Part shown: positions 46,831 to 59,717 of the stretch, piece after piece
Layout of the letters: each line of letters opens with the position of its first letter
Numbering within the stretch: position 1 is the stretch's first letter
Assembly (NCBI RefSeq): GCF_021917145.1
Contig: NW_025813696.1
Span: 365,607 to 429,606 of the forward strand
DNA: 64,000 nt
Direction of reading: 5' to 3'
Origin: Hypomesus transpacificus
Lineage: Eukaryota > Chordata > Actinopteri > Osmeriformes > Osmeridae
Translations under genes and position numbers: made by a program
The notes under the pieces: model-generated
What the model was told of the DNA's origin: nothing
Seen by the model: only the letters and a program-made list of their open reading frames with translations
The model's database searches: none

Positions 46831-48962
46831 TCACAGCTGGGCGGTGGTGACCAGCTGCAGGATCTCATGCATGGAGACACACACAGTGTGGAACATTGTC
46901 TCAGCATCCGTCTCTGGGAAGGACTTCCACGCCGTACAGGACGCCAGAATCCTAAGAGAACAGGAAGCAGACATCACACATCACTGTTAGGAACTACGAG
47001 CAGAAAGTCTCATTTTGATGACACGCCTGCATGTCGTCTCACCTGTCGTCTCGTATCTGGTAGAAGAAGCCGTAGCCCTGGTGCACCATGGGAGCGACAG
47101 CCCCCATGACCGTGGTGTAGCCCACCAGGCTGGTGGACAGCACAAAGTTTCCTCCCCCACCACTGTAGAGATGGAGACGAGACAGAGGCATGATGGGAAA
47201 TGCACAAACTGGAACACAAACTCAGGTGTGCAGTTGCGCCTCCTACCTCTTTGCATAGAGGGGATCTGTGAAGAGGTCAGGAGTGGGGAGACCCTCTTCC
47301 CTGGCGATCAGATACAGACCCAGGAGATGCCTGTCAAACCCTTCCAGCACACAGACACACCAAAACACACAAGGCTTACTTAGTCTCACTAAAAAACATA
47401 TGATAGGCTAAATGTGGCCATTTCTGAGAATATGAAGACAGACCTTTTCCATTCTGGGCGTCAGCCATCAGGCTGTTGTGCTTGTTGAAGGCCAGCTCCA
47501 GCGCTCTCCTTCTGGCACTATCCTAGAGAGGAGCGAGGAGAACGTGTACTGAGGCATCTGACACAACCAGGATCCAGCCTCTCTGACACCTGCTAGACTG
47601 AGCCACTAACTAGCATGCTCTTTGTCGCCCCCTGCCTTCCACACACACACTCACAGTCACAGCAGGGTTCAGCATGGCCCGACACCACTGCTGTGCCTCC
47701 AGGGTACAGGGACGCATGGTCTCTGTTCTTCCATGGTAGAACCTACGAGTCGTGGCTGTTTCATAACAACTTCCTGGTCTGGAGAGAGGAGAGGAGAGGA
47801 GGGAGAGAGAGGAGAGGAAGGAGAGAGAGGAAAGGAGAGGAAGGAGAGAGAGGAGAGGAAGGAGAGAGAAGAGAGGAAAGAGAGAGAGGAGAGGAAGGAG
47901 AGAGAAGAGAGGAAAGAGAGAGAGGAGAGGAAGGAGAGAGAGGAGAGGAGAGAAGAAAGAGAGGACAGGAGGCGTAAGTTCAAGTTCAGGATTCAAGCCC
48001 TACAGGTGCATTGGAAATCTTAGGTAGTGCAGATGGATGATCCAGGTCATCAGATGTTGACCATGGGAAGGTTGGGTGGGTAGTCAGCTGTACCTGCCAT
48101 GCAGCTTGTAGTAAGCTAACTGCAGGGCCAGCTGCACAAAGGTGTCTGGGTGGACCTTCCTCTGTTTGATGGCTGCTTTTCCAAACGACGTGAAGGCACA
48201 ACACACCACCTGCAGCTGGGCTGCCTGAGAAAGCAGAAACACACAGGCTGGAGGGTGGAGAGTGTGTGTGTGTGTGTGTGTGTGTGTGAGAAACATGTGG
48301 TGGATGTTTGGATAGAATGAGGGGGCGTGTTCATGTCTCACAGTTTCCAGGTATTGCTGTTTGGCGTGCTTGATGTCCCTCCTGACCCTGTCGTCCACGG
48401 TGAACACCAGCTCCTCTGGAAGGGCCATGGGCCTCACCTGCGCTGTGCCCTGGAAACAGCCACAGCACTTACAGTGAGCACTCCACCCAGGACCAGCCTC
48501 ACCTGTGCCCTGTGTGACCCTAACCCTCCACCCAGGACCAGCCTCACCTGTGCCCTGTGTGACCCTAACCCTCCACCCAGGACCAGCCTCACCTGTGCCC
48601 TGTGTGACCCTAACCCTCCACCCAGGACCAGCCTCGCCTGTGCCCTGTGTGACCCTAACCCTCCACCCAGCACCAGAGGAACACATCTACAGAGTCAGCA
48701 TGGCTGCTCACCTTCCACCTGCCGTCTGTAGCTTTGATCTGCTGATCCAGGTGGTAACAGTGAGTCACCAGCACCATGGCGTCAAACGGAGCATGCTGAA
48801 ACCCAAACACATGGACCATTACCAGGGTTACCATTACCAGGGTTACCACAGCTGCATTGAGTTATTTGTTTGCGTTTAATTCATCTTCAACTGGCAACTT
48901 ATGCAGTTCCCACACACACACCCCCCGCCCACACACACACCCCCGCCCACACACCCCCCGCC

Positions 48963-48997
<35 letters not shown>

Positions 48998-50964
48998 CCC
49001 ACACACACACTCACGTCACAATGGGATCCGAAGGTTCCGTCAGCAAAGCAGAGCAAGTTGTAGGACTTGTCTCCCCAGCGACTAGTAGGGTCACCAGTTA
49101 GGGTCTGCAGGGTCAGCTGTAGGATCAAAGGTTACAGTATCAAAATATACCACACCCAAATTCTCACACAGGCACATAGTTTGTGTGTGTATCGGTCTCT
49201 GTGTGTGTACGTGTGTGTGTGCATGTGATTGGCCAGTACCGGGGTATAGTTTTCCGCAGTAGGGTAGGGTTTGGAATCATCCAGAGAGATCACAAACAGG
49301 CTGCTCTGGATGGTCTCCAGGATGGTCTTATTGACTGGGTCTAAACCAATCAGATACTCCCGGGTCTGGCCAGGGGGGAAAAGGAGCAGCTCTTAGCGTG
49401 GCGTAAGTGAGGATGTGGGGATCTCCCTGCTGTGGATGAACTGTCCTTACCCTGGCCCAGCTCGTCCTCTCCTCTGAGGTTAGAGCGGACACTCCATCTC
49501 CTTCTGCCTCTCCCTCACAACTCTGCTTCACATGGCTGAGCTGGCTACACACACACACACACACACACAGAGAACAAAGTTAGACATTGGACAGTACAGG
49601 ATTGTAATCGTCGTGTACATGGGCTTCAGTGCAGCCTGTGGGGTGGGGAGGTACCGGAGCATTTCAGGGGGGGTAAGGATGTGTCCCTCATACAGAGCGT
49701 CGAAGGTGAAGATACGTCCTCGACACATCACCACCACGTGGGAGGGACACGGCCCTTCACTCTCTGGAGGCAGGAGGCAGGATGGATGAGACACTTTTCC
49801 AACCAGGCAATTCCGTAAAACAACGAGTGTGTTTGAGGATTTCCTACCGGTCTTAAAGTAGTTTAAGATGGTGTCTTTGACTACACCGGGAACTTTGCAG
49901 GTACAGAACAGCATTCTGAATTGGTCCATATCATAAGGAACACTCCCAGCTTTCTGGGTCGGCAGCCTCTCCCTGAGGAAGACAAACAAGAGCACACTGG
50001 GTCTGACCTGGCGCCCCACAGTGATGCAATACACCAGGAAGTGACGCAATACACCAGGAAGTGACGCAATACACCAGGAAGTCCCAGGAGGCACAGAGCC
50101 ATCAGAGCTGGGGTCACTCGCCAACAGCCCAACAGACACTGGGATAACAAGAAGCCAGAGACAATCCGGAACGTTCTCCCTTTCCCTGACAGCAGAGGGA
50201 ACAGCCTTGTCTGTCTGTGTGTGTGTGTTTCTTACGTCCGGATCAAGTTCCAGTATTGCAGCGTGTGCCATAAGGTGATGCTGGTCCTGTGCAGCTGGGC
50301 ACCCTCTGCGGGGGGCCAGCAGTGCTCCAGGTACGGCGCCGGGCCTCCGAAGTTAACGTTCAGCTGGGAGGGCATTCTCAGCTCCAGATACGCAGAGTCC
50401 AGCCACCACTCCTCCAACTGGGGGAGCAGAAACACTGTCTATGGATGTATTTCAAGTAGCCTAGAGTAAGAAAAATGTACAAACACAACAATTTGTGTTT
50501 GTACAATTTTGTTGTTCTTGATTGCACAAGTCAACTGATGTTTGATTCCGTAAGATATACTCAATATTTTGGATGAACGAGTCTGACTTTGGATAGATAT
50601 TTTTGAGCAAGGCATGTAAAACCTCATGAATGAGTACCCAGTTTCTCTTCATCTTGGCTCTCAGCAGCAGCTTCTGGTGCAGATCCTTTCCAATCCCCTC
50701 CCCAAACCTCCCCACGATGCCTGCTGTGATCTGGTACTCCTCTGGAGACGCAAACGGACGAACTAAAGAATAGTAAATAAGAGACCGCGTTTGGTGCATT
50801 GTAGTGATGAACTTCAACTACTTAGACATGACAACCACACTTCACTTACCTGCATCCAGGTACTTAGCGAGGCTGTCTTCCAGGGTCGGGACAGGTAAAG
50901 AAGGTAGACCGCTCTGATACTGAAACGTCCGCTCAGCAGGGGACCCGGAGACTTGGTTAGCCAT
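46831..50964 (-). CDS. crot: Peroxisomal carnitine O-octanoyltransferase
   Basis: CROT transfers medium-chain acyl groups from CoA to carnitine in peroxisomes so shortened fatty acids can leave. Exons: 50850-50964, 50638-50762, 50236-50417, 49848-49972, 49655-49763, 49451-49544, 49240-49365, 49015-49116, 48712-48795, 48342-48449, 48094-48224, 47655-47778, 47444-47522, 47247-47340, 47043-47162, 46831-46951; exactly 612 aa, as in human. Visible motifs: MANQ...RTFQYQ start, LPSLPVPTLEDSL (family signature), EEWWLDSAYLELRMPSQLN, YDMDQFRMLFCTCKVPG, catalytic His in CD-HAPFDAM at the 49015/48795 junction, YETATTRRFYHGRTETMRPC, and LSTSLVGY near the C-terminus. The protein ends TTAQL; human ends in a PTS1-like HL tripeptide, so AQL would be a weak or variant peroxisomal signal. 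A noncoding exon 1 probably ends at 51323 (donor GTAAGTATT). Flanking abcb4 matches 7q21 synteny. Confidence 0.95.
47780..47972. repeat. AGGAGAGAGG purine repeat in crot intron 12
   Basis: About 190 bp of GAGAGGAAGGAGAGAGAGGA units. On the minus strand it is the polypyrimidine tract (CTCTCTCC) of the acceptor at 47779-47780. Confidence 0.93.
48481..48668 (-). repeat. 45-bp minisatellite next to crot exon 48342-48449 (4 copies)
   Basis: The unit, read on the minus strand, contains GGGCACAGGTGAGGCTGG, which resembles the exon start GGGCACAGCGCAGGTGAGGCCC. Four copies lie in the preceding intron with period 45 bp. The unit also contains the string CCCTAACCCT. Confidence 0.88.
48966..48996. repeat. 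Poly-C tract in crot intron 9
   Basis: A run of about 30 C residues just downstream (minus sense) of the exon 49015 donor. Confidence 0.93.
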
Positions 50965-52192
50965 TTCTACAAACGAGCAAAAGATTTCCCCAGATCTTCA
51001 TCATCTTTGATGGACTAAAGTTTATAAGACCTACCTTTACAATTAAGTACATTGCCATATTTACGTATTTAAACCTCACTCTTTTCACCATCAAAGCACT
51101 TTACCAACCAAAATAAATGTTAAATAGAAGCTACAAAGAGGGAAAGCTAAAACAATTACCAAAGTTAGCTACTTAATAGTACAAGTTTTATTACATTTTG
51201 CTTGTCTTCTCTAAAAGTGAATAGCCGTTTCTTTGTCAGTGAGCAAGTTTATCTTGACTATTGCCGCACACGAATCTGCTCCCAAAGATCAAATTCCACT
51301 CGAGAACCCAGCTAATACTTACAAAACAGGCCAGTGTTGCAGGGCAGGACCGGATTATCTCTCAGTCATCGACAAAAACAAAATAAAAGTTTAAAAACCA
51401 AACCTGCGTCCTTAGACAAACTGTGCAGTGTAAAAGAGCACTTATCGCATTTTCGATTTTCTTCGAATAGGCAGTTTGAGCTAGTTTCAATGCCCGCTAG
51501 TAACGTACTATTGCCAACCAACATGAGACGCTAGCTAAACAAGTGGCTGATAAAAATAAGTGAACTGACCGTAGCGTTATAAAGTACAGATCGTATATGC
51601 TCAGTCGACCATGCACTGTAGTTGTAGCTTGACACCCGCAGATGTATGGATCCTCGCTTGGTGCCTGTCCGATGTTGTTGAGTGACTGACTGACTGCACC
51701 ACTCGTCACCTTTCCTCCAGTGGGCCAACTTCCAAAACCGGAACACATGACAGTACGCATGCGTATTATTGAACAGCCTGGTCTTTACTGCATCCGCTGC
51801 CCCTTGGTCACATTTAATCAAAACATGTTCTCAAAACTATTTCCTGGAATGCAGTGATAAGCAACACAAATTGAACCTCAATGTAATGAATGATAAACAG
51901 TCATGTCTATTGTACAAATACGGTTAAAAATGTTAATCACATAGCTGTTAGTGTTTTCTACAGGCAAACAGAGCAGTCTGCATGTTGACAGGGGGATTTA
52001 CCTTAGCTGATGATTATCTAGCATAAGTAAACATAAGTTTAGCTTGTTAAACAACATCACATTAATCACATTGTAATGGCATATGTGAATGAATACTGTT
52101 CACATGCATTATTGCGTCCAACAAACCTGTCTGCACATCGACTGGGCATCTACCTTAGTTTCCGTCTACCCCTTCCTTTCCTAGTTCATTTA
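50965..52192. promoter_or_regulatory. crot 5' region and zinc-finger gene A 3' flank
   Basis: The crot coding exon 2 begins after TGTAG|AA (acceptor 50968-50967), so exon 1 is noncoding. A strong minus-strand donor, GTAAGTATT at 51322-51314, marks its likely end at 51323; the promoter should lie in about 51400-51760. From about 51745 rightward the sequence resembles 55530-55820 (shared ACATGACAGTA.GCATG and CTGCATCCGCTGCCCC), so the tandem zinc-finger duplication extends into the crot promoter side. Confidence 0.5.
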
Positions 52193-54915
52193 CTAGGAAC
52201 ACTCCTCATCTGGATCAAAATCAGAGTCAGAGTCGTCATTCTCCATCTCCTCTGAATCCTCTTCAAGCTCTTCATGACGAGTGGGCAGACGTTTCTGCCG
52301 TGTCCTCTTCTGTTTGTGTCCTTCACCTGTCTCCCCTCCCTCCCCATCACTGCCTCCCTGTTCTTTGGGGTTTAGAGACCTGCTCACCTTCATGTCCAGT
52401 CCTCCATCCTTCTCCTGTTCAGTCCTGTCCTCTAGTTGATTGTCCAGGCTGTGGTACTTGTTGCTCTCCCTCCGTTCCTTCAGGGCAGCCCTGGGATCAT
52501 CACGACTCTCCTCCTGGTGGTAGCGACTGATGTGGTTCTTCAGACTGACGTTATGGTTGAAGGTCTTTGGGCAGAGCCAACACTGGAAGGGCTGTTCCCC
52601 GGTGTGGACGCGCGTGTGAGACTTCAGCTGGGAGGCCTGAGCGAACACACGATCACACACCTGCAGGGAGGACGAGGTCCTGGTCAATCCTTCACTTGGA
52701 AAAACAATACTACTTTTTTATTCTAAATGTACTCCTATGGCCGAACTGCTGCACTAGCTGTCACTTAACAGGTAGGGATCCACCCCTACTAACACTGACC
52801 CTCCGCTTCTTCACAGCCTCTGATCCCATGTTCTTCTCTCTCCCTCTGAGAGGAACGGAGCTCTCTGACACACTAAGATCTACCAGGCTACAGATTTGGT
52901 GACGACTGGGGGGTTAAATGGACTATTTGAAGTTTCCAGTTCCTACCAAAGCATCTTTCCCAATTTCCCCCTCAGGTTTCATTTGTAATTACACATGTTT
53001 AGGTTTCAAAACCTCCCATCTGGCTATTAAATAAATCCTCACCTGGCACTTGAAGGGCTTGTCCTTGCTGTGAGACAGCTCATGTCTCGCCAGCATATAG
53101 TGTGCACGGAACTCCTTGTGGCAGGTTTCACACCTAACCCTCTTCTGGTGCTCTCTAAGATGACGATTTCTTGTCAGCCGGTCAGAAAATGTCTGTGGGC
53201 ATTCTGTACACTGATAGGGCTGTACTTCTGAGTGGCTGGTCTCGTGGTTATGTTTTTCCTGTCGTGTTTTGAAAGGCTTAAAGCAGAAGGTGCATGGATG
53301 AATGGAACGGCTACAGTTTTTTCTGTGGATGCCGAGATTCATTTCATTTTCAAATACACACCCACAACTAGAGCAGCGGAACTTCTTGTTGGGAAGGCAT
53401 GTGTGCTTCATAGTTGTGTAGAGAATCCCACAGTTTGTACAGAGCGTCTCTGGCCTTCTCTGTCTGTTGTACCTTTTCCTTAAGGGTTGGTCAGGGTTGT
53501 CATCATCTCTCACTCTCTTCCTAACCTTTTTGACTACATTGACTTCAGACTCTGACTCAGTGTCTCCCTCCTCATCCATTTCCCACTCATCATCATTTTC
53601 ATCCATGTCACAATCCTCCTCCTCCTCGTCAGACTCATCGTTCTCAGTTCCTGTCTCCTCTTCCTTCTCTATCTCATTTCTGTTCTCCACTGCAGTTTCC
53701 TCTTCTTCCTCCTCTTCATCACAATCCTCTCTGCTGCCTTGTGACTCCTCTGAGGAGTCTAATCCAACAGGGATTTCCAGCTCTGCAGGTGGATACATGT
53801 CCTTCTCACTGTCCAGGACTCCCTCTGTTAGCAGACTAGTCTCATTGCAGAGTTTCCCCTCTGTGTCGTGATCATGTTGTGGAGAAAGAACCCTCTTACT
53901 CTGACGGGAGGCAGAGTACCTGCACCAAAACAACTAAAGTTAACTTTGGAAACTGGGCCAAGATACACTCTTGCCATTCTGCACATCAACAGGATGCGGT
54001 AGTTTATATGCGTATTACAAGAAAACACGACATGATAGTGCTAGGTTAAGAGCCTTTATTTCAATGTCAAATTCTAATCTACTGCACCTAAGTGGGACTG
54101 ACGAGCTAGTATAACCAGATAGCTGAAGAAACCTTGACAAATTCCCACAACCGTGTAGATATGTAAGCTTACATGTACTTTCAAAAGTGTTATTTTACCT
54201 CAAGTGGAGTCATACATGTCGGGGGTGTTGAATTTTACACAGAAGCCGTTATAGGTTATACAAAGTTTGGGCTTAATTGTTTTTGAAGCTGCGGTTGCTT
54301 ATTTGTCTAGAGTTGGCAGCATTGTTCCGCAAACACTTTCCACCTACATCATGTCTACCAACCAACACCACCAGCCCCGCCCCTTCCACACTGTTGTCTT
54401 TGACAGTGCCCCAGTCTCAACCTACTCAGACGGTTACAATAGGATTCCTGATTGCTATTTTTATAAAGCTAGTCTAATGCATACTATGAAGTTGAACAAT
54501 CTGTATAATAGGCTAATGTGAAATCCTATTTACCTGTTCTGACATGACTGGACAGACTTACATTCCATCACGGGATTAAATAATAATGTACATAAATGGC
54601 GAGTCTAAATCATAAATAATCCGAGTATTGATGTAATAATCTGTAAATCTATATTCGCTTCATGTACCTGTCCAGAAGAAAAAATGCTAATTCGGAGTCA
54701 AACTTCATTCCTTTCAATTCCTTCAGTTCTCTCCACCGCGGGAATGCTGCCCCGATGTTGACTCTCGTTTTATTCCTTGCTTTATCTCTGTCTTTTTTTA
54801 GCTCAGCCTGACTCTCCAAAGTCTTCCGTCGCTTCTTAACAGTTTTTGTAGTGTATGCTGTAGTTGACAAGGATGGAATTGGCAGTTTGTCGTCCTGGTG
54901 GTCTCTTGCTGCCAT
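52193..54915 (-). CDS. C2H2 zinc-finger protein, tandem copy A
   Basis: Three exons: 54668-54915, 53043-53919, 52193-52660; 530 aa. Exon 1 encodes MAARDHQDD..., then [20 protein letters not shown] and FFLLDRY, an N-terminal segment I have seen in teleost zinc-finger families but cannot name. Exon 2 has a long acidic region ([24 protein letters not shown]), a basic [11 protein letters not shown] patch, then zinc-binding units: [36 protein letters not shown] (C2HC), [41 protein letters not shown]. The fifth classical finger spans the splice ([18 protein letters not shown]) and a sixth is [14 protein letters not shown]. The tail is acidic and Lys/Arg-rich. It is a probable DNA-binding nuclear protein; target unknown. 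Intact frame with conserved splice phases suggests it is functional. Confidence 0.88.
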
Positions 54916-55078
54916 TTTCTGTTGCTGTGTAAGCGAACATGGCCCTTATTATCTTAATGGCAGATTGCAAACAACATTAAGACGTTCATTACCGCCATCT
55001 ACTGTTCGGGAAGGTGAAACTGGTGGCCTGCCTAACAATGTCAACATTTGCTAAAGTGATACACATGCTTTTCTTTTA

Positions 55079-55115
<37 letters not shown>

Positions 55116-55822
55116 GTTTTTTATTGATTTTTCAATTACAGTACAAGGACACAAAACATAACTTCTTTGAATAATTTGAAAGAATTTCACTAACGATGTG
55201 AAATAAATCCTAGCTTTTCCTAACAATTTACAGGTTCAAAAGCTTGTGCTTTTAATCGAGTTTGCCTGTTGGCTACAAGCACCTGTTTCCACCGTCATTA
55301 TGTGCAACCCCTGGCTAACTTTACACTGCATTTAAAATAATGTGTCAAAGCAAATGAGATTTAGGTTGTGAAAAAACAGCATAAAAAATTTAATAAACGT
55401 TTCGTACAGCTTTTGCCTTCATTTTCTTACTTTATTGTTGTTTTAGTCGACTTTCAGCTGCACCGTGACAACGGTGCTATCTAAGGTCACAGATATGATG
55501 GGTCACACATGTTGTGTTACACCAGGACACATGACAGTATGCATGTGTACAATATAAACCAGCCAAGACTGCATCCGCTGCCCCATGGTCATAACTCCTT
55601 AAATGTGTTTTCAATACCATTGCCTGGAATGCAGTGATAAGCTACACAAATAAAACCTTAAACTAATTAATGATAAACCGTCATGTCTATTGTCCAAATA
55701 GATATCCAAATGTTCATCACATAACTTTGTTGTTGCTTTTTTACAAGCAAACAAACCTGTCTGCACATCGACTGGGCATCTACCTTAGTTTCCGTCTACC
55801 CCGTCCTTTCCTAGTTCATTTA
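54916..55822. other. Interval between the two zinc-finger genes
   Basis: Contains the gene A promoter (near 54916) and the 3' flank of gene B. A 28-base T run at 55082-55109 preceded (minus sense) by AATAAA about 15 bases earlier looks like the polyadenylated 3' end of a retroelement or retrocopy inserted on the minus strand. No further coding sequence was recognised. Confidence 0.5.
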
Positions 55823-58259
55823 CTAGGAACACTCCTCATCTGGATCAAAATCAGAGTCAGAGTCGTCATTCTCCATCTCCTCTGAATCCTCTTCAAGCTC
55901 TTCATGACGAGTGGGCAGACGTTTCTGCCGTGTCCTCTTCTGTTTGTGTCCTTCACCTGTCTCCCCTCCCTCCCCATCACTGCCTCCCTGTTCTTTGGGG
56001 TTTAGAGACCTGCTCACCTTCATGTCCAGTCCTCCATCCTTCTCCTGTTCAGTCCTGTCCTCTAGTTGATTGTCCAGGCTGTGGTACTTGTTGCTCTCCC
56101 TCCGTTCCTTCAGGGCAGCCCTGGGATCATCACGACTCTCCTCCTGGTGGTAGCGACTGATGTGGTTCTTCAGACTGACGTTATGGTTGAAGGTCTTTGG
56201 GCAGAGCCAACACTGGAAGGGCTGTTCCCCGGTGTGGACGCGCGTGTGAGACTTCAGCTGGGAGGCCTGAGCGAACACACGATCACACACCTGCAGGGAG
56301 GACGAGGACCTGGTCAATCCTTCACTTGGAAAAACAATACTACTTTTTTATTCTAAATGTACTCCTATGGCTTCTGGTTCCTACCACACCATCTTGTGGA
56401 TTTGAGCTGTTCCTGTATTTACCCTGTCACTGTATTTGAACACTGCCAAGTGTTAGCAACTCAAGCAGTACTACAGAGCTGTACTAATGATTTGCTCATG
56501 TGTGTGAGAGAGTTCTGACTGTGCAAGTAGAAAACTGTTTCCTGTCGACACCTTTCTGCAACATCGTCTCTGAAGGAGACCATCCCTCATTGAATTTCCC
56601 CCTCAGGTTTCATTTGCAATTACACATGTTTGGTTTCAAAACCTCCCATCTGGCTGTTAAATAAATCCTCACCTGGCACTTGAAGGGCTTGTCCTTATTG
56701 TGAGACAGCTCATGTCTCGCCAGCCTATGGTGTGCACGGAACTCCTTGTGGCAGGTTTCACACCTCACCCTCTTCGGGTGCTCTCTAAGATGACGATTTC
56801 TTGTCAGCCGGTCAGAAAATGTCTGTGGGCATTGCGTACACTGATAGGGCTGTACTTCTGAGTGGCTGGTCTCGTGGTTTTGTTTTTCCTCCCGTGTTTT
56901 GAAAGGCTTCAAGCAGAAGATGCATGGATGAATGGAACGCTTACAGTTTTTTCTGTGGATGCAGAGATTCATTTCACTTTTAAATACACATCCACAACTA
57001 GAGCAGCGGAACTTCTCGTTGGGAAGGCATGTGTGCTTTATAGTTGTGTAGAGAATCCCACAGTTTGTACAGAGCGTCTCCGGCCTTTTCAGTCTGATGA
57101 CATTTTTTCTTACGGGTTGGTCAGGGTTGTCGTCATCTCTCACTCTCTTCCTAACCTTTTTGACTACATTGACTTCAGACTCTGACTCAGTGTCTCCCTC
57201 CTCATCCATTTCCCACTCATCATCATTTTCATCCATGTCACAATCCTCCTCCTCCTCGTCAGACTCATCGTTCTCAGTTCCTGTCTCCTCTTCCTCCTCT
57301 ATCTCATTTCTGTTCTCCACTGCAGTTTCCTCTTCTTCCTCCTCTTCATCACCATCCTCTCTGCTGCCTTGTGACTCCTCTGAGGAGTCTAATCCAACAG
57401 GGATTTCCAGCTCTGCAGGTGGATACATGTCCTTCTCACTGTCCAGGACTCCCTCTGATAGCAGACTAGTCTCATTGCAGAGTTTCCCCTCTGTGTCGTG
57501 ATCATGTTGTGGAGAAAGAACCCTCTTACTCTGACGGGAGGCAGAGTACCTGCACCAAAATCAAAACTGCTAAAGTCAACTTTGTCCTTCATACGGAAAT
57601 GGGTCAAGAGTAACTCTGCACATCAACAGGGTGCGACAGTTACACGTTTCCACAAAAGACTACATTAAACTGTTCACTAGGTTAAGACACTTTGTTTCAA
57701 TGTAAAAACCAACCTACTACACCTTAATGGAAACTGCAGGGCTAGGGCAAACTATCTCGGTATAATATATCTAAACATAAAGCTTGGCATGCTATATAAA
57801 AATCACACAGGGATAGCTTTATAATGATATGCTAGGGTAAAAAAGCAAAGCCTGCATGCTAACGGTTCCTCTTTACAACAATACTACGAGATATATGTAC
57901 AGTATAAGGTTAAAGGAGGCTAAACACTAACATTTGGGTTGGACTAATACATAAAATAGATAGCTACGTTGGTTGCACACAGTACAGGAAAATTCCACCC
58001 AAAATAAACAGATTATTTACCTGTCCAAGAGAAATACAGCTACCATGGCGTCACTTTTCAGGCCCTCCAACTCCCTCAGTTCTCGCCAGCGTTGAAAAGC
58101 TATACCTATGTTAACTCTGGTATTACTTCTCTCATTATTCAACCTCTTAGTGTTCGTAACCCTTTCCGTGCCTGTCTTTCTTTTCTTGCTTTGTTGAGCA
58201 GTGTAAGTGGTTGAAAGTATCGGTGGAACTGGACATTTTGGCTGCACATTCTCTGCCAT
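55823..58259 (-). CDS. C2H2 zinc-finger protein, tandem copy B
   Basis: Same three-exon structure as copy A: 58021-58259, 56673-57549, 55823-56290; 527 aa. The last exon appears identical to that of copy A, including both fingers and the acidic tail. Exon 2 differs by scattered substitutions, mostly in the finger region (for example [10 protein letters not shown] versus [17 protein letters not shown] versus HHRLARH). Exon 1 is strongly diverged ([19 protein letters not shown]) but keeps [20 protein letters not shown] and FLLDR. Finger cysteines and histidines are intact. Recent tandem duplicate; likely nuclear DNA-binding protein of unknown target. Divergent finger residues could change DNA preference. 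Confidence 0.88.
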
Positions 58260-59717
58260 TTTTGTGTGACTAGTTATTTTTTGTTAGCTAGCTCTAGCTA
58301 TTTTAGCTTTAAAAACCGTAATATCCTACCCTCCGTTCGAAGCCACTCCCACAAAACACATGAAAGTACTGCCTGACCACATAAGTAGTGGACCGCAGCT
58401 CAAAATCGTGCATTTAAACGATCCCTGGCGATGGAAGAGCTGGATTTTTCTGTATTGTTTTAAAAGTTTTCTACAACCCTTACATTTTTGTCCAGTTTTC
58501 GTGTCCAGTTCTTGCACATTTTTCAAGGAACAAACATTTTGTTTCTTTATCGACACAGGCATGCTTTCCGGACAACTATGGTCCGCATCCAATCAGAGCT
58601 CATATACGTGACACTCTCATAAAATCCACCAATCGTATACCCCGATATTCAAGGCGAGTAGGAGTAAACATTCACATGTGCATTTTGGTCATTTTGGACA
58701 GGGCTTCAAATGTATGGGAAAAAAGTAAGACAAATTAGTAATTCAGGTATTTTGTAAAGAAGCATTGCAACATTATACTTGAATAAGCTTATTTGTTATA
58801 TTATTCCGCTGCCATTAGTCAACAGAGCAACAGTTCAGTGATAATGACTTGTGCAGAACATCGTTCATATAAATGTAGCCTACAGTAGGCCTACAGTATT
58901 GTTATAAGTGTGTCGTCCTTTGTGTGTACAGAGTGATTCTTATCAATACATATTGACATCTCTGCACACTTGGGAAGTTGGAAAACAACCCTCATTAGCA
59001 TAATATGTATTCCAAAATTGTCTGATTTCGCTTTCGTCTTTTAACTGAGAATTCTGGAACTGGATTTTCTTGCCTGTACTGCTGTTTCTCCGCCATTCTT
59101 GTGCCCCTAGTCTAGCTCAGTTGTTTAGAATAGGCTACATCTGCCTAGCATTATTGAAAACTACAGTAACGCGCATTGAGTGCAGGGACACGGTACAGGT
59201 AGGTAGACAGACAGGTAGCACGTCCAGTCATTTGTCAGGGTACGGCCTAATGATTGGTTGTGTTTATTACAGTCTGATGACGCCGACAGATGTTGGATGT
59301 ATTTCATATTACCGTTAAACCTCTATATGGAGCCTGCTGGTATTATTTTTTTGCGATCAAGATGGGACGTTTATTTAGGCAAAAATGACACACAAAAAAT
59401 GGTTGTCAACATTGCCTACACCATCTTTAATTATTAAATTGAGTATTTTCTTTTTCTCTTCAATTTCATACTTCTGTGATGTGCACTATTTATAAGAAAT
59501 CACATAACCCACATTCCAGTGTATTTATAGTATAATTAAATGAATGAACAGGGACATTACATTTGAAATGGTTTAATTATCAGTATTGGTAATGTTTATT
59601 ATATCAAACAGGTGCATAGACGTTGTTCAAAAACAAAAGTGAAAGGATCTTTGACCCATAGATGAGTTGTTAACAAACGTAATCCTTAATGCGAGGAGAA
59701 GATGATCATTACCATCC
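58260..59717. other. Interval between zinc-finger gene B and dbi
   Basis: Left edge is the gene B promoter side. The rest is AT-rich with no recognised coding sequence. The dbi 3' UTR lies at its right end; AATAAA-like motifs on the minus strand near 59590-59600 could serve it, but I am not confident of one. Confidence 0.45.
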
